The notes below the pieces were generated by a model. That model made no database searches. It saw only the letters and a program-made list of their open reading frames with translations, and was not told the DNA's origin. Shown here one piece after another: positions 61,151 to 64,000 of a stretch of DNA of 64,000 nucleotides (position 1 is the stretch's first letter; every line of letters starts with the position of its first letter). Made by a program: the position numbers and the translations under genes. Source of the stretch: Fluviicoccus keumensis (GTDB taxonomy: Bacteria; Pseudomonadota; Gammaproteobacteria; Pseudomonadales; Moraxellaceae); assembly GCF_004217445.1 (NCBI RefSeq), contig NZ_SHKX01000014.1, forward strand, positions 124,001-188,000, read 5' to 3'.

Positions 61151-63367
61151 TCACCAAACCAGTCGGCTACTTTCCACAAATACCGGGTTATCCCAACTCA
61201 GTCCCACATGCTCTGAATACAGCCCCTCATTCATCAACACCCGGAACTGGTCACCCCATACCTCTTTCCGGACTGATTGCACCGCCCCGACTTTTTCCAG
61301 CGCATCCAATACCTTCGGGGGAATTTGCACCGTGTATAACTGCAACTCACGCGCTATTCCACCGACTTTATCGGCATAATTAAGCGCATGGATTGCCTTC
61401 CTGGCCGCCTCGTCGAACGGAATAATGACCGTTTCCAGCGGGCTATCAATTAGGCGGAATTCCGAGGCAATTTTTTCGAAAGGCTGATTCTGCAATCTGC
61501 CATTGTTGATCTCATCCAGCATGTTCTTACCCAAGCGTGAATCCCGGCCGCTTTCCCGCCGCCAATAAACCAGCCCGAAATACTCACGGATGGCAGCCAG
61601 CGACAAAGGGTCTTGGCGGAACCTCTCATGCCGCAGTACCTCTCGCGTTGCACTGACGAAATCCCGCATTTCCTGCGGCGGCGCAACCTCCGATTGGAAT
61701 ATCCAGACCTCGCTATCCTCTTTGCGGCGCTTACCCTCACGATTACAGCGCCCGGCCGCCTGGGCAATGGAATCCAACCCGGCCTCGGCCCGAAGGACGA
61801 ATGGAAAGTCCACATCCACCCCCGCTTCAATCAGACTGGTGCTGACCAAACGACAGGGCTTCCCTGCCTTCAACATCGTGCGGATTTCGCCCAGTTTCTG
61901 GCTGCGATGCTTGGCGCACATCAAGGTTGTCAGATGATAGGCTCCGGGCTCACCCGCCATCCCGTCGAACAGCTCACGGGCTTGCAACCGATTATTGACG
62001 ATGCATAAGACCTGCGGACGGTTGCACAAGACGTCAATAACCTCCGCATTGGACATCCCTCCCTTTTCCTTCACCGTGACACGGCCCAGCACTTCGTATA
62101 ACTGCTCGGGGTCAGGGGCAATCTCGCGCACATTCGCAAAACCGTTTTCAAAATCCCCCTCGGATAAAGCCGGTTGAGTCGCCGTGCACAGCACCAGACT
62201 GCTGCGATAGTTGCGGGCCAATTCATCGATAGCCGCCATGCAGGGTCTCAGGAATTTCAGCGGAAGCGTCTGCGCTTCATCCAGAATTACAACGCTGTTG
62301 GCAATACGATGCAGCTTGCGGCACTTGGAAGGACGATTGGCGAACAGGCTTTCAAAAAACTGGACCGCCGTGGTCACGATCAACGGCGCATCCCAGTTTT
62401 CCATCGCCTGCCGTAATTTGGCTCGGGACTCAGGCTTGCCGCCGTCATCATGGAATGCGCTGTGATGCTCAAGAACGGCTTCGTCACCCAGCACCTGCCG
62501 GAAAACGGCTGCATTCTGTTCAACAATGCTGGTATAGGGAATGACATAGATAACGCGCTCCATGCCGTGCCTCAGCGCGTGTTGCAAGGCAAAGGATAGA
62601 GACGTGAGCGTCTTGCCGCCGCCTGTCGGCACTGTCAGAGAAAACAGTCCGGGAGCCTCTGCCGCTTTCTCTCCGGCCTGCGACAGGATATGTCTTCGCT
62701 GCTCGTTAATCGCACCTTGCAACGGCATGGTTTGTAAATGCGCCTGCAAACGTTGATGCAACAGCGCCAATGTCGGGTGATTGCCTCTGCCGGATGCCTT
62801 TCCTTCGAGCTGCAGATAAAAGGCTTCCGTATCCAGATAATCCGCATCAACCAGACACGAAAACAGCATCCGGATCAGAAACGCCGACTGAAAACCAAGT
62901 TGTTTCTTTTCAACCCGAATGGGTGGATTGGGCAATACCTCGGGCAGTGTAACTTCTTGCTGCCATTGAGGATCAGGCTCTAAACCCGTTCGCGCCAGGC
63001 GGGCCTTAAGGTCGGATATGGATTGGTTGTCACAAAAAAAGCCATTGGCCAGCCCGGCATGATGGCCCGCTATGGCATAGGCAATGAGATACGCAGATGG
63101 TCCCCACAGCTTAACCGCGACTTGAGCGCCCGCCGTGGCATGGTCAACTTTGCCACCTTCGCCGTTAATCCGCTGCTGGAATCCTTGGGTGTATTTGCCA
63201 AGGTCGTGTAACAGGCCGGCTACTTTTCCGTAAGGCTCACAGCCAAACTCTTTAGCAAATTGCGAAGCCAACTCACCGACGGCGGACAGGTGATCCGACA
63301 GCAACTGCCAGTCAGACTTGTCTGGATTGGTTGTTGAATGCGCAAAATAATTTTTCTTTTCCACCAC
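61151..63367 (-). CDS. cas3: CRISPR helicase-nuclease Cas3
   Basis: 738 aa. The HD nuclease domain has the metal residues in SDHLSAV (His26), LLHDLG (His54-Asp55), VDHATAG (His76) and AGHHAGL (His102-103). The helicase follows: Walker A PTGGGKT (247-253), DEAQ box ILDEAQ (361-366) and motif VI QAAGRCNREG. It degrades DNA marked by Cascade. It opens the operon; a 238-bp region upstream holds its promoter and two imperfect tandem repeats. Confidence 0.97.
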   Translation of the reverse strand: MVEKKNYFAHSTTNPDKSDWQLLSDHLSAVGELASQFAKEFGCEPYGKVAGLLHDLGKYTQGFQQRINGEGGKVDHATAGAQVAVKLWGPSAYLIAYAIAGHHAGLANGFFCDNQSISDLKARLARTGLEPDPQWQQEVTLPEVLPNPPIRVEKKQLGFQSAFLIRMLFSCLVDADYLDTEAFYLQLEGKASGRGNHPTLALLHQRLQAHLQTMPLQGAINEQRRHILSQAGEKAAEAPGLFSLTVPTGGGKTLTSLSFALQHALRHGMERVIYVIPYTSIVEQNAAVFRQVLGDEAVLEHHSAFHDDGGKPESRAKLRQAMENWDAPLIVTTAVQFFESLFANRPSKCRKLHRIANSVVILDEAQTLPLKFLRPCMAAIDELARNYRSSLVLCTATQPALSEGDFENGFANVREIAPDPEQLYEVLGRVTVKEKGGMSNAEVIDVLCNRPQVLCIVNNRLQARELFDGMAGEPGAYHLTTLMCAKHRSQKLGEIRTMLKAGKPCRLVSTSLIEAGVDVDFPFVLRAEAGLDSIAQAAGRCNREGKRRKEDSEVWIFQSEVAPPQEMRDFVSATREVLRHERFRQDPLSLAAIREYFGLVYWRRESGRDSRLGKNMLDEINNGRLQNQPFEKIASEFRLIDSPLETVIIPFDEAARKAIHALNYADKVGGIARELQLYTVQIPPKVLDALEKVGAVQSVRKEVWGDQFRVLMNEGLYSEHVGLSWDNPVFVESSRLVW

Positions 63368-63505
63368 GCCTCCCTGCCCTGTTCAGGAATTGTGCTATCT
63401 CCGATCTAAGCACATCCCTCTCATTCGCTCCATAACCACTCTGATCCTAAGCGACACAGACCGTCGCTCAAACACCACTCATCCCCAAAAAACATGTACA
63501 CGCCG

Positions 63506-63586
63506 TAAACATGAGGCCATAACGTGTTGATTTTTCCGCATTTCATAAACATGACAAGTGCCTCATGTCGATTTTTGCCCTCTTTA
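63506..63586. promoter_or_regulatory. Two imperfect tandem repeats upstream of cas3
   Basis: Units 63506-63545 and 63546-63586 both begin TAAACATGA and, after 12-13 variable bases, carry T(T/C)GATTTTT(C/G)C. In the second, CATGTCGAT (63564-63572) pairs with ATCGACATG (63586-63594) as a perfect 9-bp inverted repeat. The pattern resembles a regulator-binding region for the cas operon. It may also serve as the end of the EamA gene transcript. Confidence 0.5.
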
Positions 63587-63605
63587 TCGACATGACATCA
63601 CCCGG

Positions 63606-64000
63606 CTACGCCCTCTTCCTCCCCCACTTCCACGGCTGAATCGCCCCCACACTGACACCGATCAATCCCAGCACCACGCTCAGGGTCAGCGGCTCACCCA
63701 GCAGCGGCACCGCCAGCGTCGCCCCCAGCACCGGGGCCAGCGCCAGGAAAGCGCCGGTAGTGAATGGCCCCAGGCGGCGCTGCGCCTCGATAAAGCTCAG
63801 CATCGCCACGATCACCACCAGGATGCCCTGGAACAGGGACTGGGTAATGATGGTGGGCCAACTGGCCGCGGCCAGCCCGGACGGCAGGAACAGCGCATAC
63901 ACCGGCATGAACAGCAACGCCGACAGCAGCGCCACGCCCATCGTCGCCTCCAGCGGCGGCACCGCCCAGCGCTTCAGCAACGCGCCATAAAAGCCCCAGC
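63606..64000 (-). CDS. EamA-family (DMT) transporter, N-terminus off window
   Basis: The frame is open to base 64000 (WGFYGALLKRWAVPP), so the N-terminus is missing. Visible segments alternate hydrophobic helices: MGVALLSALLFMPVYALFLP, TQSLFQGILVVIVAMLSFIEAQRRLGPF, GAFLALAPVLGATLAVPLLGEPLTLSVVLGL. The last has the typical DMT/EamA P-L-L-G-E-P-L pattern. It exports or imports a small metabolite; which one is unknown. The visible ending is ..KWGRKRA. Confidence 0.88.
   Translation of the reverse strand, partial: WGFYGALLKRWAVPPLEATMGVALLSALLFMPVYALFLPSGLAAASWPTIITQSLFQGILVVIVAMLSFIEAQRRLGPFTTGAFLALAPVLGATLAVPLLGEPLTLSVVLGLIGVSVGAIQPWKWGRKRA

Overview
The window is GC-rich chromosomal DNA from a Gram-negative proteobacterium. 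Lipoboxes, RecBCD, BamE-like and lipocalin lipoproteins, YecA-type proteins, LeuA and a Gcr-type membrane protein together suggest a beta- or gamma-proteobacterium; I cannot place it further. Most genes look like ordinary chromosomal cargo. Two stretches look accessory: an AT-rich NACHT gene with flanking repeats (about 31.6-34.5 kb) and a complete type I-C CRISPR-Cas locus (51.0-63.4 kb).

Layout. 0-1.2 kb: 3'-truncated DUF4143-type ATPase on the minus strand, preceded by three 22-bp-spaced palindromes. 1.5-5.9 kb: urea ABC transporter genes urtBCDE behind a sigma-54 promoter, without urtA. 5.9-12.5 kb: Lrp-type regulator, leuA, fatty acid desaturase, a LemA/TPM/TPM cluster and a lipocalin. 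12.5-18.2 kb: flavin reductase, TM2-TPR protein, TetR regulator divergent from an MpaB/DUF2236 oxygenase, and a Gcr-family membrane protein. 18.3-25.9 kb: a compact five-gene operon, SWIM / DUF5691 / MoxR ATPase / DUF5682 / VWA. 25.9-31.6 kb: small hypotheticals, a GlxA-type AraC regulator, lipoproteins, and a TM2 + DUF1877 pair. 31.6-34.5 kb: REPIN-like repeats around an orphan antitoxin, then the NACHT ATPase. 34.5-48.8 kb: recC-recB-recD, sbcD-sbcC and an HNH endonuclease. 49.0-51.0 kb: two YecA-family proteins and a cupin. 51.0-63.4 kb: CRISPR array and cas genes. The right edge is a truncated EamA transporter.

How the genes work together. The CRISPR locus reads, in transcription order on the minus strand, cas3-cas5c-cas8c-cas7-[toxin-antitoxin]-cas4-cas1-cas2-leader-array. 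A complete HigBA-like toxin-antitoxin pair with its own 14-bp palindrome lies between the interference genes and the adaptation genes. That is the most unusual arrangement in the window: the pair could make the locus addictive and/or drive the adaptation genes. Cas8c carries an internal, strongly supported translation start for the Cas11c small subunit. The array has 61 near-identical 31-nt repeats plus a truncated one at the old end. RecBCD and SbcCD, which process the DNA ends that feed spacer capture, lie about 8 kb away.

The other two candidates for under-described biology are the SWIM/DUF5691/MoxR/DUF5682/VWA operon, a probable NTP-driven chaperone- or conflict-type system, and the solitary NACHT protein, a probable antiphage STAND ATPase. 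No rRNA, tRNA, transposase or phage structural gene was recognised.
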